NCBI GenBank assembly: GCA_011050675.1
Contig: DRFI01000023.1
Span: forward strand, 456,079 to 520,078
Direction: 5' to 3'
Origin: Maribacter sp.
GTDB taxonomy: Bacteria; Bacteroidota; Bacteroidia; Flavobacteriales; Flavobacteriaceae
DNA: 64,000 bases
Below, in pieces: positions 42,875 to 54,470 of the stretch. The notes under the pieces were generated by a model, which did not search any database, was not told the DNA's origin, and was given only the letters and a program-made list of their open reading frames with translations. Both the position numbers and the translations under genes were made by a program. Position 1 is the stretch's first letter. The number at the start of each line of letters is the position of its first letter.

Positions 42875-44017
42875 TTAAGCATTCTTAAATTTTCTATTGA
42901 TATAGAATATGGCTAATCCAATACATAAAGCTAGTATTGCTGAAACTCCGTATATCGCTAGGTAGTTTTTAGAAATGTATTCGATAAATGTAGAGAGAAA
43001 CTGTCCACCAAAAACTCCCATAGAGAACAGACCTAAATTTTTGCCTTGATTATTTGCATTACTTGCTTCAATCATCATATGATTTAATAATGGTATGGTA
43101 AATCCAAAGCCAATTCCTATAAATATTGCTGTAAGCACTAAATACGTTACACTCATTGTCGTTGCCAGAACCACATAACCAAGCATAAAGAAAAAGAAGC
43201 CTAATGCTACCGTTTTACCATCACCAAACCACTTTACCATTTTAGGCATTTGACTTGCAGTAATGATTGCTACAAGCGATATAGAGGACATTAAATAACC
43301 GATTTCCGACTCACTAAATTCAAAAGCTGATGGTAAATATAGCGGTAAGGTTACAAAGCCTATAAAAAACAACATCATAGCTAAAAGTGCCGCCAAAAAT
43401 ATAAACTTAACCAGTTGCTTATCTCCTTTTTTTACTTCAGTATTCAATTTTTTGTCAAGGTCTTTATCATTAACCTTGGGCAGAGTCTTTAAAACCAATG
43501 GCAAACAGACAAGAGCTACCAGATATATATAAAAAGGATATTGCCAATTCAGTTCTCCTAGAATACCTCCAACAGCCAAGAACATTACTCCTCCCAACTC
43601 AATTGCCATTCCTTGCCAAGCAATCATTTTCATTCTTGTATCCCCTTCAAATTGCTTCGCGATATAAGCGGTGACAGAAACATTAACGGCAACCGTAGCG
43701 GCTCCAAGTAAGAACCTGTCTAATATTAATACATATTCATTGGTAATAAAGGCTCCGATAAGCCCAAGAAAAGCATAGGGAATAAGACCTAAGCCCAACA
43801 ATTTTAACGGAGTTAGCTTATTCAACAATCTACCAATTAAAGGGGCAAATACCACAACCCCCAATGAAGGCAGCGTGATTAACCAACTTGGTGAAAAACT
43901 TAAATCTTTATGCTGCATTATACCTGATAAAGACGGTGCTGTTACTGTTCCCACCATTATCGTTAAACTACTAACAAACAGCAGTGTAAAAATTCCAAAG
44001 TTTGATATTTTTTTCAT
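42875..44017 (-). CDS. MFS transporter
   Basis: Inner-membrane transporter of about 380 residues with about 12 hydrophobic segments. The loop 2-3 GRLLNKLTPLKLLGLG region resembles the MFS signature G-x-L-x-D/N-R-x-G, and a central cytoplasmic linker (LPKVNDKDLDKKLNTEVKKGD) divides two six-helix halves. Most similar in shape to drug/H+ antiporters, but substrate is unknown. The start is set at the ATG at 44017 (MKKISNFGIFTLLF); the frame reaches 44041. It is 45 bp upstream of the AraC-family gene in the same direction, forming a likely transporter-regulator pair. Confidence 0.9.
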   Translation of the reverse strand: MKKISNFGIFTLLFVSSLTIMVGTVTAPSLSGIMQHKDLSFSPSWLITLPSLGVVVFAPLIGRLLNKLTPLKLLGLGLIPYAFLGLIGAFITNEYVLILDRFLLGAATVAVNVSVTAYIAKQFEGDTRMKMIAWQGMAIELGGVMFLAVGGILGELNWQYPFYIYLVALVCLPLVLKTLPKVNDKDLDKKLNTEVKKGDKQLVKFIFLAALLAMMLFFIGFVTLPLYLPSAFEFSESEIGYLMSSISLVAIITASQMPKMVKWFGDGKTVALGFFFFMLGYVVLATTMSVTYLVLTAIFIGIGFGFTIPLLNHMMIEASNANNQGKNLGLFSMGVFGGQFLSTFIEYISKNYLAIYGVSAILALCIGLAIFYINRKFKNA

Positions 44018-44161
44018 ACTGTAAAATTCAAGCATATTCACCCAAATTATTATGCCAATTTTCTAAAATGGTAGTCTAAAATGGAAATCAACAACTAAAA
44101 TTCGTCGATTTTGAAATGACGATTTTAGACGCAGAATTTACCTAGGCAAATATTAGTATGT

Positions 44162-44557
44162 ATGGCTGATATTAGATCATTAGCTGTAAGAGCTTATGAT
44201 AGTCGTTGCTTCAATTATAGAAGGCTTCATTTCAGTGATGAGTACTTAGGATATTGGGATGAGTATTACTGGACGCCCGATAATGCAGCAATTAATTTAT
44301 ACGATGCCAATGGAGATTTGTATATTTCTTTATTAAAAAATTATGATAATTACACCACTGATTGTGGAAATCTTTATATAAATATTGCAAGCCAACAAGT
44401 ACTAGATGAAGAGTTATTTCGCTATCATCAAAAGAATATAGCAACTGCCGAGGTATTTGAAATGCCTGATGAAGATTATACTGCACAACTTACGTTTAAT
44501 TTCAGTGATGGTCAATTAACCGCAGAATCAAATGTTCTTGAATTTACATTAGAATAG
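44162..44557 (+). CDS. Hypothetical protein, 131 aa, acidic and aromatic-rich
   Basis: No family recognised. The product is acidic and unusually rich in Tyr, Asp and Asn (YDSRCFNYRRLHFSDEYLGYWDEYYWTPDNAAINLYDANGD begins the protein across residues 12-53; only its composition is meaningful here). It has two cysteines, no signal peptide or membrane segment, and looks beta-rich. The frame is uninterrupted and starts with ATG, but no good leader or conserved motif confirms it, so coding status is likely but not certain. It lies between the MFS gene (divergent) and a lipoprotein gene. Confidence 0.5.
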   Translation: MADIRSLAVRAYDSRCFNYRRLHFSDEYLGYWDEYYWTPDNAAINLYDANGDLYISLLKNYDNYTTDCGNLYINIASQQVLDEELFRYHQKNIATAEVFEMPDEDYTAQLTFNFSDGQLTAESNVLEFTLE

Positions 44558-44667
44558 AGCATTTTAATATATAAACTTTATTAAAGAATTTAAGATTACT
44601 TTCATTCTAAAAATCATATTTTAAAATCAACTATTATTTTACATAAAATCAACCTGGTACGTTTTCT

Positions 44668-45096
44668 ATGAAGAAACCATTTAACTTATTGCTTTTAGCC
44701 GTTTTAGCTATTTTTCAATTGTCATGTTCAAATGATGATGACAATAATGAGGCTAGCTTAAACTCTAAAAGTGTAACGGATTGTGGCGAATTGACCGTTT
44801 CACCCACTGGTGTCCAAGTTTGTATGACAGGTGCGGAATTTGCATTACCAAACGAAACCATAACCTATGCTGCAGAATACAACTCTAATCTTGCTAGGTT
44901 TACCTGGACTATAATTTCAGGAGATATGGAAATAATAAATATAGAGTACAGTGCTACAGATGGGATTTCAAAATCTATTGCCACCGTAAAGTTCAACCCT
45001 GATTTTAATGGTAATGGCGTAATAAAAATGTTGGCTAAAGATTCTAAAGGCAGCGGTGTTTTTAAGCATGAAGTTGCTCTTGAAAAAACTAATTAA
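44668..45096 (+). CDS. Small lipoprotein with beta-sandwich (PKD-like) body
   Basis: A 142-residue secreted lipoprotein: the signal MKKPFNLLLLAVLAIFQLSC ends with the acylated Cys20, followed by an acidic SNDDDNNE stretch that in Bacteroidota often directs lipoproteins to the surface. The body looks like a PKD/Ig-type beta sandwich (NETITYAAEYNSNLARFTWTIISGDMEIIN; ATVKFNPDFNGNGVIKML). Two cysteines in TDCGELTVSPTGVQVCMTG may form a disulfide. Function unknown; surface binding is a guess. It converges with the next gene, leaving only 2 bp. Confidence 0.75.
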   Translation: MKKPFNLLLLAVLAIFQLSCSNDDDNNEASLNSKSVTDCGELTVSPTGVQVCMTGAEFALPNETITYAAEYNSNLARFTWTIISGDMEIINIEYSATDGISKSIATVKFNPDFNGNGVIKMLAKDSKGSGVFKHEVALEKTN

Positions 45097-45098
45097 TA

Positions 45099-45398
45099 TT
45101 AACTTTTTATAATATAATCCACAATTACCTTTAGCTCTTGGTCTAAGGTAATTGTTGGATATTCTTTACTTGCCAAGCGATACCAATACCCTGCATTAAA
45201 ACGATCTCCTTCTTTACGATGTAAATAAGCATGCAACCAACTACCTAAGCTATTATGCATGTCTTGGGCAATATTATGTGATGCTTCCCAATCTCCTTTT
45301 GCATCATACCAAATTGCTTTTAACCCATCTGACCATTCTGTTGGAACTTGAGACAATTCTAAGCTCTTTTCAAATTCTAAATACGTTTTAGGTATCAT
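45099..45398 (-). CDS. Conserved hypothetical protein, 99 aa
   Basis: A compact cytoplasmic protein without signal peptide. The segment AQDMHNSLGSWLHAYLHRKEGDRFNAGYWYRLASKEYP, residues about 43-80, resembles a conserved flavobacterial and wider bacterial family that I know only as hypothetical. Trp, His and Tyr are abundant there, which suggests a binding surface. The start overlaps the antiporter stop by 4 bp (ATGA), so the two are co-translated. Function unknown. Confidence 0.7.
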   Translation of the reverse strand: MIPKTYLEFEKSLELSQVPTEWSDGLKAIWYDAKGDWEASHNIAQDMHNSLGSWLHAYLHRKEGDRFNAGYWYRLASKEYPTITLDQELKVIVDYIIKS

Positions 45399-46633
45399 TT
45401 TACTACGCGTTTAATGAGCTTTTCAACTGTTAATCCTTGTCCTATAATAGAGAATACGACTACGATGTATGTTATGACCAAGAATGCATCTCTATGCATA
45501 TCATCTGATAAGCCTAATGCTAATGCTATAGAAATACCGCCACGCAATCCGCCCCAAGTCATTACCAAATTAGTTTTCGGTACAAAATCCAACTTTTTTT
45601 CAAAGAATTTTATGGGTAACAATAGCGATAGATAACGGCAAACCAACACTAAAGGAATAGCTAACAACCCTGCAATTACATATTCTGTTTTAAAAGATAA
45701 TACTAGCATCTCCATTCCTATCAAAACAAACAACAAAGTATTCAAAAGAATATCTAGCAACTCCCAAAATTTATCTACATAAGTCTCTGTGGTTTCTGAC
45801 ATGGCTGAATTACGCACCGTATCATTACCAACCACTAAACCTGCTGCAACCATAGCCAAAGGTGCCGACAAATGGAATTTCTGCGCAATCAATGTACCTA
45901 CCATTACAGTTGCCAAGGTTATAATAACTTCTATATCATAATCGTCTATGGATTTCATAAGCTTCCACGTTCCCCAACCTAATGCCAGACCTAGTACCAA
46001 CCCTCCTATAACTTCAACTCCAAAAAGTTCTAATATATCTAGTGGGCTAACTGCCACCTCTGTTGCCGAAGCCAATTGAAATATCGTTAAAAATACAACT
46101 ACCCCTACTCCGTCATTAAACAATGATTCTCCTACGATTTTGGTCTCCAACTGTTTTGGGGCACCTGCCTTTTTCAATATTCCTAAAACGGCAATTGGAT
46201 CTGTAGGCGATATTAACGACCCGAACAGTAGGCAATAAATAAAAGAGATATTCATGCCTAATAATTGCAGTAAATAATACATGCTTGTACCTACCAAAAA
46301 CGTTGAAACTAGAACACCTAAAGTAGAGAATACTAGTATAGGCCAGCGCTGTACTTTTAATTGTTCAAAATTAGTATGAAGTGCGCCTGCGAATAACAAA
46401 AAACTCAACATAATATCGAGTAATACAGATTTGAAATCTATTTGGGTAATTATGTATCGCTCAGCATTTATCAAAGTATCGTCTATATAACCGATACCAA
46501 AAACTACTAAAGTAAAAAATATAGTAATCAGCATTAATCCAATACTATTCGGCAATTTTAAAAATCTGGCATTTATATATCCAAAAATTGCTGATAGAAA
46601 TACCAATACTGAAATTATCGTAAAAACATCCAT
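45395..46633 (-). CDS. Na+/H+ antiporter, CPA1 (NhaP/NHE) family
   Basis: A 412-residue inner-membrane exchanger with about 12 hydrophobic segments. Hallmark motifs: LFGSLISPTDPIAVLGILKKAG (the aspartate pair region), VGESLFNDGVGVVVFLTIF (the conserved ND pair of the ion site) and WGGLRGGISIALAL near the C-terminus. It exports Na+ or K+ against protons for pH and salt balance, consistent with a marine setting. It overlaps the small hypothetical downstream and is 6 bp after ligA. No C-terminal regulatory domain is present. Confidence 0.93.
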   Translation of the reverse strand: MDVFTIISVLVFLSAIFGYINARFLKLPNSIGLMLITIFFTLVVFGIGYIDDTLINAERYIITQIDFKSVLLDIMLSFLLFAGALHTNFEQLKVQRWPILVFSTLGVLVSTFLVGTSMYYLLQLLGMNISFIYCLLFGSLISPTDPIAVLGILKKAGAPKQLETKIVGESLFNDGVGVVVFLTIFQLASATEVAVSPLDILELFGVEVIGGLVLGLALGWGTWKLMKSIDDYDIEVIITLATVMVGTLIAQKFHLSAPLAMVAAGLVVGNDTVRNSAMSETTETYVDKFWELLDILLNTLLFVLIGMEMLVLSFKTEYVIAGLLAIPLVLVCRYLSLLLPIKFFEKKLDFVPKTNLVMTWGGLRGGISIALALGLSDDMHRDAFLVITYIVVVFSIIGQGLTVEKLIKRVVK

Positions 46634-46639
46634 AGTAAT

Positions 46640-49214
<2,575 letters not shown>

Positions 49215-49218
<4 letters not shown>

Positions 49219-50090
49219 TTTTTTATTCCTTTTAACATTCGGTCATTACCGAACATGTCTTTTTTTAATTCAATAGTCTTAAAAACAGATTTATGCAATA
49301 ATTGCTTAGTTTCTTCTCCTAAATATTGATTAATTTCTAAATACAAAGAGCCGTGCTTACTTAAGTGTTCAGAAGCAAAATCTATTACTACCTTATAAAA
49401 CTTTAATGCGTCGTCGTCTGGTACAAAAAGCGCTAAACTTGGTTCATGCTGCAATACATTCTTCTGCATTTCTGCTTTTTCCAAATTGCGTACATAAGGT
49501 GGGTTAGAAACTATAATATCAAATTTCTTCTTTAATTTTTCTGCCTCAGCACCTGTAGAAGTTTCCAATGATAAAATATTGGCTTGGAAAAAATCAACCT
49601 TTGCATTAAGTGCTAGATTATTTTCCTCTGCTACTTTTAAAGCATCTTTAGAAATATCTAGTCCGAAGACTTTTGAATCTGGTAAATTTTTATATAAAGA
49701 AATAGGAATACAACCACTACCCGTACCCATATCTAAAATGGTCAATGAACTTTTTATATTTTTAGCATCTTCTATAATCCAACGTACTAGTTCTTCGGTT
49801 TCAGGTCTTGGAATAAGTACATGAGAATTCACCTTGAAATCTAAATCCATAAAATGGGTAGATCCTATAATGTATTGAATAGGCTGCTCTAATTTTAATT
49901 GAGCCAAGGCGCTAAATATAACAGGCTCTTGTTCTTTATCTATTACCAATTCTGTTTGAATAGCTAACACGAAACGTTCTAAACCAAAGTAATGCTCTAT
50001 AAGTAAATAGAAAAAGCTATTGACTTCTTCCTTACCATAGATAGCATCTAATTCTATGTGATAAATATTCTTTATTTCCCTTAAAAGCAC
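49215..50090 (-). CDS. prmC: Peptide chain release factor N5-glutamine methyltransferase
   Basis: Methylates the GGQ glutamine of release factors. The 291-residue product has a helical N-terminal domain and a SAM-dependent catalytic domain with LDMGTGSGCIPISLY and the substrate-specific motif IVSNPPYV (NPPY). The start is a GTG at 50090, giving the family-like MLLREIKNIYHIELDAIYG. It overlaps the LOG gene by 4 bp and follows a GNAT gene by 2 bp, so they form one transcript. Cytoplasmic. Confidence 0.96.
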
Positions 50091-50092
50091 AA

Positions 50093-50578
50093 TTAAAAAG
50101 TTTTAAGCATAAACACCGGACAAGAATAATGACCCGTATCTCCCATTCTTGCATCAATATATTTAAATCCCATTTTCTTGTATAGTTTTTGGGCAGCCTC
50201 CATATAAGGCATAGTCTCTAAGTAACAAGAATCAAAACCATACTCTTTGGCTTGATTCAAACAGACAGTAATCATTTTATGACCAACGCCTTTACCCCTA
50301 GCCGATTCTAAAAAGTACATTTTTTGAAGCTCACAGACATTACCTTCATAATTATCTAATTGGGCAACACCTGCACAACCTAAAATAATGCCCGATTCTT
50401 CTACCACAAAATAGGTTGCCTTAGGTTTCACATAATGCTCAAACATTTTGTCTAAGGAGGGATCTTCATATGCTGTACCTACTTTTGGCACTCCTAAATC
50501 CAATAACACTTGCCTTATTACTTTAGCAACTTGAGCATTATCTTCCTTTCTTATTTCGCGTATTACTACATTTTCCAT
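50093..50578 (-). CDS. GNAT-family N-acetyltransferase
   Basis: A 161-residue acetyltransferase with the acetyl-CoA loop ESARGKGVGHKMI (R/Q-x-x-G-x-G/A), the upstream LQKMYFLE strand and a C-terminal DSCYLETMPYMEAAQKLYKKMGFKY block. A substrate cannot be assigned. It heads the minus-strand run GNAT-prmC-LOG-ligA-antiporter and is divergent from ribD, with a 77-bp shared control region. Cytoplasmic. Confidence 0.92.
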   Translation of the reverse strand: MENVVIREIRKEDNAQVAKVIRQVLLDLGVPKVGTAYEDPSLDKMFEHYVKPKATYFVVEESGIILGCAGVAQLDNYEGNVCELQKMYFLESARGKGVGHKMITVCLNQAKEYGFDSCYLETMPYMEAAQKLYKKMGFKYIDARMGDTGHYSCPVFMLKTF

Positions 50579-50606
50579 ATCAAGAATGCAATAGGTTTTA
50601 AAGTAC

Positions 50607-50614
50607 TATTTTTG
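50607..50614 (+). promoter_or_regulatory. -7 promoter element before ribD
   Basis: TATTTTTG matches TAnnTTTG, 41 bp before the ribD ATG at 50656. There is no clear TTG -33 at the right distance. Confidence 0.38.
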
Positions 50615-50655
50615 AGGTGTGAAGATACGTGATATGCGTATAAAGGTAAAGTTTG

Positions 50656-51762
50656 ATGTCCATTAATAATCTTGACCCCAATAATTCAATGCCGATACAT
50701 TTAGATTCTCTTTCTACAGAAGAAAAATACATGCTTCGTTGCATTCAGATAGCTAAGAACGGACTTGGGACTACAGCTCCAAACCCTATGGTTGGTGCCG
50801 TTATAGTAAATGATGGTGTAATTATAGGTGAAGGATTTACCAGTGCATTCGGTGGTTCTCATGCTGAGGTAAACGCCATTAACTCCGTTAGCGATACTTC
50901 ACTCTTAAAATCATCTACTATATATGTGACTTTAGAACCATGTTCACATTACGGAAAAACACCGCCTTGTGCCGATTTAATTATAAAAATGAGCATTAAA
51001 AAAGTCGTCATAGGATTAAAAGATCCTCATGAAAAAGTAGCAGGCAATGGAATTAAAAAACTAGAAGAAGCAGGTTGTAATGTACAAGTTGGTATTCTAC
51101 AAAAAGAATGCAAAGAGCATCATAAACGTTTCCTCACTTTTTACACCAAAAAACGCCCATATATTATTTTAAAATGGGCAGAAACAGCAGATGGGTTTAT
51201 TGCTCCCGAACCATTAAAACGTGGTGAGGAGAAGAAACCTTTTTGGATTACAAACGCTAAATCAAGACAGTTGGTTCACAAATGGCGTAGTGAGGAACCT
51301 GGGATTTTAGTAGGGACTAATACCGTTTTAGCAGATAACCCTCAATTGAATCTAAGAGACTGGGTCGGAAAGCCGCCCACCAGAGTAATTATTGACCGAA
51401 GCTTAAAAATTCCTTCAGATTTTTTCGTCCTTGACGGAAAACAAAAAACAATTATTTGCACAGAAATAAAAGACAGTAGTCTTTACAAAGAAGGTATCGC
51501 TTATAAAGTATTTGATTTCAAATCTAAATTACCGCAACAAATATGCGATATGCTTTATACCGAACAAATTCAAAGCATTATTATTGAAGGTGGCTCACAA
51601 ACTTTAAAAAGCTTTATTGAATCTAATTTATGGGACGAAACCCGAATTTTCAAAGGAGCTTCTTGTTTCAAATCAGGATTAAAGGCTCCTAAAATAGAAG
51701 GGCGAATTCAAGAACAAATTCAAGTTTTAACCGACCAATTAACCATAGTAAGAAATGATTAA
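50656..51762 (+). CDS. ribD: Riboflavin biosynthesis deaminase/reductase RibD
   Basis: Two steps of riboflavin synthesis. The N-terminal deaminase (about 15-165) has the zinc motif GSHAEVNAI and PCSHYGKTPPCADLI; the C-terminal reductase (about 168-368) has ILKWAETADGFIAP, TNTVLADNPQLNLRDW and IIEGGSQTLKSFIE. The frame begins at a TTG at 50653; the ATG at 50656 is chosen, but a downstream Met (13th residue of the frame) is also possible since homologues start close to YMLRCIQIAKNG. It overlaps the HAD phosphatase gene by 8 bp. Cytoplasmic. Confidence 0.95.
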   Translation: MSINNLDPNNSMPIHLDSLSTEEKYMLRCIQIAKNGLGTTAPNPMVGAVIVNDGVIIGEGFTSAFGGSHAEVNAINSVSDTSLLKSSTIYVTLEPCSHYGKTPPCADLIIKMSIKKVVIGLKDPHEKVAGNGIKKLEEAGCNVQVGILQKECKEHHKRFLTFYTKKRPYIILKWAETADGFIAPEPLKRGEEKKPFWITNAKSRQLVHKWRSEEPGILVGTNTVLADNPQLNLRDWVGKPPTRVIIDRSLKIPSDFFVLDGKQKTIICTEIKDSSLYKEGIAYKVFDFKSKLPQQICDMLYTEQIQSIIIEGGSQTLKSFIESNLWDETRIFKGASCFKSGLKAPKIEGRIQEQIQVLTDQLTIVRND

Positions 51763-52357
51763 GAACATCATATTCGATTTTGGTGATATTTTCATCAACT
51801 TAGATAAACAAGCCCCTTTATTAGAAATGGCTAAGTTTGGATTTACAGAAATGACTCCAGAACTAGATATAATCTTCAAGGATTATGAAACAGGCTTAAT
51901 GGAATCTGACGAATTTGTAAATAGATTACAGACTATTTTCTCCAATGCCTCTAAAGAACAAATTACAAAGGCTTGGAACTCAATTATTTTAGATTTCCCT
52001 GAAAAGCGACTAACTTTCATTGAGAATTTAAATAGCGAAAACCAATACAGGTTATTCTTATTGAGCAATACTAATGATTTGCACATAGATATTGTAAAAA
52101 AGTCTATGGGACTAGACCGTTTTAACAGGTTTAAAAATTGCTTTGAGATGTTTTATTTATCTCAAGAAATGAAAATGCGCAAACCAAATGCAAACATCTA
52201 TGAGTACGTACTTCATGAAAATAAACTAATTGCCGACGAAACATTTTTTGTAGATGACACCAAAGAAAATACAGATAGCGCTTCTAAATTGGGAATTCAT
52301 TGTTGGAACCTTCAAGTAGGTAAAGAAGATATACGAGAAATTTTAAGCCATCTCTAA
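51755..52357 (+). CDS. HAD-superfamily phosphatase (YihX-like)
   Basis: A 200-residue HAD hydrolase. The first motif is IFDFGDIFINLD (the nucleophile Asp, followed by GD in place of the second Asp common in this branch), the second motif LLSNTND and the fourth FFVDDTKENTDSA. The order and the segment YLSQEMKMRKPNANIYEYVL are close to YihX of E. coli, a glucose-1-phosphate phosphatase; sugar-phosphate activity is plausible but not proven. It overlaps the end of ribD and is followed by the EamA gene 1 bp later. Some HAD enzymes remove phosphate in riboflavin synthesis, so a link to ribD is possible. Cytoplasmic. Confidence 0.88.
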   Translation: MIKNIIFDFGDIFINLDKQAPLLEMAKFGFTEMTPELDIIFKDYETGLMESDEFVNRLQTIFSNASKEQITKAWNSIILDFPEKRLTFIENLNSENQYRLFLLSNTNDLHIDIVKKSMGLDRFNRFKNCFEMFYLSQEMKMRKPNANIYEYVLHENKLIADETFFVDDTKENTDSASKLGIHCWNLQVGKEDIREILSHL

Positions 52358-52358
52358 A

Positions 52359-53243
52359 ATGATGTATTTAGCGTTTAGTATCCTTTTTTCTAGTTTAATC
52401 TTTGTGGTCTTTAAATTATATGCCAAATATCAGGTACAGACAATTTATGCTATAATTACGAATTACTTTGTGGCTTGTAGTGTAGGTATTCTGTATTATG
52501 AAGAAGCAATTAACCTAGCCGAAATAACCGAAAAAAGTTGGTTTTGGGGAAGCTTGGCGTTAGGCTTATTGTTTATAGTGATTTTTAATTTAATGGCTGC
52601 AACCTCCCAAAAATTAGGAGTATCCGTTGCTTCTGTTGCCACCAAAATGTCACTTACAATTCCCGTATTATTTGGTGTTTTCTTCTATAAAGAAGAACTT
52701 GGCGTATTAGAAGTAATAGGAATTATTTTAGCATTATTAGCAGTATACTTTACATCATTAAAAAAGAACAAAGTTAAAGCTGAGAAATGGGCATTTGCAC
52801 TACCGGTTTTAGTTTTTCTAGGTTCAGGAATTATAGATACTAGTATAAAGTATTTTCAAGATGCACATATGCCCGAAGAGGAATATGCCTTATTCTCTGC
52901 AACAGTCTTTTTATCTGCAGGTATATTCGGATTATTTTTCATCGGATTCAAATCTACCCAACAGCCACTAAAAGTAAATTTCAAAAACATTATTGGCGGT
53001 ATTTGTCTGGGTGTACCTAATTACTTCTCTATCTATTTTTTACTAAAAGCCTTACAACACCCTACTTGGAACAGTGCTTCTGTCTTTACTATTAACAATG
53101 TGGCAATTGTAATGTTCTCTACATTATTGGGTATTATATTGTTTAGAGAGCGCCTAACAGTTAAAAACTGGTTCGGAATAGGATTAGCTATATTTAGCAT
53201 TGTGCTGGTCGCTTTTGGTCAGAAATTAATGACCTACCTATAA
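52359..53243 (+). CDS. EamA/DMT-superfamily transporter
   Basis: A 294-residue inner-membrane protein with about ten hydrophobic segments in two halves of five (the EamA repeat), short loops and no large soluble domain. Segments such as IIGGICLGVPNYFSIYFLLKAL and NWFGIGLAIFSIVLVAF are typical. It would export or import a small metabolite; substrate unknown. A second Met immediately follows the first, either may be the start. It is 1 bp after the HAD gene and 20 bp before the YigZ gene, in one likely operon starting at ribD. Confidence 0.9.
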   Translation: MMYLAFSILFSSLIFVVFKLYAKYQVQTIYAIITNYFVACSVGILYYEEAINLAEITEKSWFWGSLALGLLFIVIFNLMAATSQKLGVSVASVATKMSLTIPVLFGVFFYKEELGVLEVIGIILALLAVYFTSLKKNKVKAEKWAFALPVLVFLGSGIIDTSIKYFQDAHMPEEEYALFSATVFLSAGIFGLFFIGFKSTQQPLKVNFKNIIGGICLGVPNYFSIYFLLKALQHPTWNSASVFTINNVAIVMFSTLLGIILFRERLTVKNWFGIGLAIFSIVLVAFGQKLMTYL

Positions 53244-53263
53244 AACAAGCCCAATCAATTTAT

Positions 53264-53866
53264 ATGGATACCTATAAAACAATTTCCAAACCATCTGAAC
53301 CTATTTTGTTTAAAGAACGAAAGAGTAAGTTTTATGGTTATTGTTTTCCTGTATCTGATGAAGAAACTATAAAAGAACATATTGAAGCTTTAAAAAAAGA
53401 ATATCCTTCTGCCAACCATGTTTGTTATGCTTGGCAAATGGGTATTGAAACAAAATCTTATCGTGCAAATGACGATGGCGAACCCAACAATTCTGCAGGT
53501 ATGCCTATTTATGGTCAATTACAATCTTTTGATGTCACTAATACACTAGTTGCCGTTGTTCGTGTTTTTGGCGGAACAAAGCTAGGTGTAGGTGGTTTAA
53601 TAAGCGCCTACAAAGAGGCGGCAAAGTTAGCTTTAGAAAATTCCAAAATAATAACCAAAGTTTTACAACAACGAGTAACGGTCATTTTTGAATATTCAGA
53701 AATGGACATAGTTATGCGTTTGGTGAAAAAACACCAACTACATATTATATCACAAGATTTACATCTAAAATGTAAAATGATCTTATCTGTGAACAAAAGT
53801 GATTTCAAAAAAACACTTAAACTTTTAAAAGCTCATCACAAGTTAGAAATAAAGCAAAACGAATAA
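53264..53866 (+). CDS. YigZ/IMPACT-family protein
   Basis: A 200-residue protein of the UPF0029/IMPACT family. The N-terminal domain carries the signature RANDDGEPNNSAGMPIYGQL and VVRVFGGTKLGVGGLISAYKEAA; the second, smaller domain is a ferredoxin-like fold. In eukaryotes IMPACT modulates translation control; the bacterial role is not settled. Size matches bacterial YigZ. It ends the ribD operon and converges with the thioesterase gene, leaving 3 bp. Cytoplasmic. Confidence 0.93.
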   Translation: MDTYKTISKPSEPILFKERKSKFYGYCFPVSDEETIKEHIEALKKEYPSANHVCYAWQMGIETKSYRANDDGEPNNSAGMPIYGQLQSFDVTNTLVAVVRVFGGTKLGVGGLISAYKEAAKLALENSKIITKVLQQRVTVIFEYSEMDIVMRLVKKHQLHIISQDLHLKCKMILSVNKSDFKKTLKLLKAHHKLEIKQNE

Positions 53867-53869
53867 TTC

Positions 53870-54268
53870 CTAATACTTCAACTTATCCAATAATACCTGC
53901 GGACATTTGGTAGGTCTTTTACGTTTCATGTCCATAAACACCAAAACAGTATTTGCTGTAGCCAACAAATCTCCTGCTTCATTTTTTATTTCATAATCAA
54001 ATTCGATTCGAACAGCAGGTTTTTTATTCAAAATAACCTTCACCGTAATTAGATCATCATACAAAGCTGGCTTTAAAAAGTTAATTGATAAACTAATTAC
54101 TGGAAGCATTATACCCCCTTCTTCCATGCTTTTGTAGGAAATACCTAGCGACCTTAACCATTCAACTCTTGCCAATTCTAGATATTGAGCATAATTACCA
54201 TGATAGACAACTCCCATCTGGTCTGTTTCACTGTATCTTATTCTAAAAGAAATTTCGTTTGTACGCAT
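53870..54268 (-). CDS. Acyl-CoA thioesterase, YbgC/4HBT hot-dog family
   Basis: A 132-residue single hot-dog domain that hydrolyses acyl-CoA thioesters. The catalytic segment is RYSETDQMGVVYHGNYAQYLELARVEWLRSLG, where the Asp after the first turn (in TDQMGVVYH) is the conserved nucleophile or base of YbgC. Length is normal. It is convergent with YigZ and divergent from dnaA over a 202-bp region. Cytoplasmic; lipid metabolism or Tol-Pal-associated roles are known for relatives, none shown here. Confidence 0.94.
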   Translation of the reverse strand: MRTNEISFRIRYSETDQMGVVYHGNYAQYLELARVEWLRSLGISYKSMEEGGIMLPVISLSINFLKPALYDDLITVKVILNKKPAVRIEFDYEIKNEAGDLLATANTVLVFMDMKRKRPTKCPQVLLDKLKY

Positions 54269-54410
54269 TTATTTAAAGTAAAAAGTATATATTTAAAAGC
54301 TCCCCTGTTAGGCAAACGAACATGAGAAAAAAAAAGGTCAAATTCAATGACTTTCCATTTTTTTTTTAAATAATTTGTTCACATATTTGCCCAAGTTGAA
54401 TGAGAACCTA

Positions 54411-54428
54411 GATTGAAATATTTCAATC
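54411..54428. promoter_or_regulatory. Perfect 18-bp palindrome upstream of dnaA
   Basis: GATTGAAATATTTCAATC is its own reverse complement. It lies 42 bp before the dnaA start, in the 202-bp gap from the thioesterase gene. It is not a DnaA-box, and may bind an unknown dimeric regulator of dnaA. Confidence 0.45.
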
Positions 54429-54470
54429 ACTTTTGGCTAAATGCTAACCATTAAAAGTGTATAATTTATT

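Noticed and set aside
54269..54470. Replication origin next to dnaA
   Set aside because: Only one degenerate DnaA-box-like sequence and no dnaN/gyrB neighbours; not enough to call oriC.
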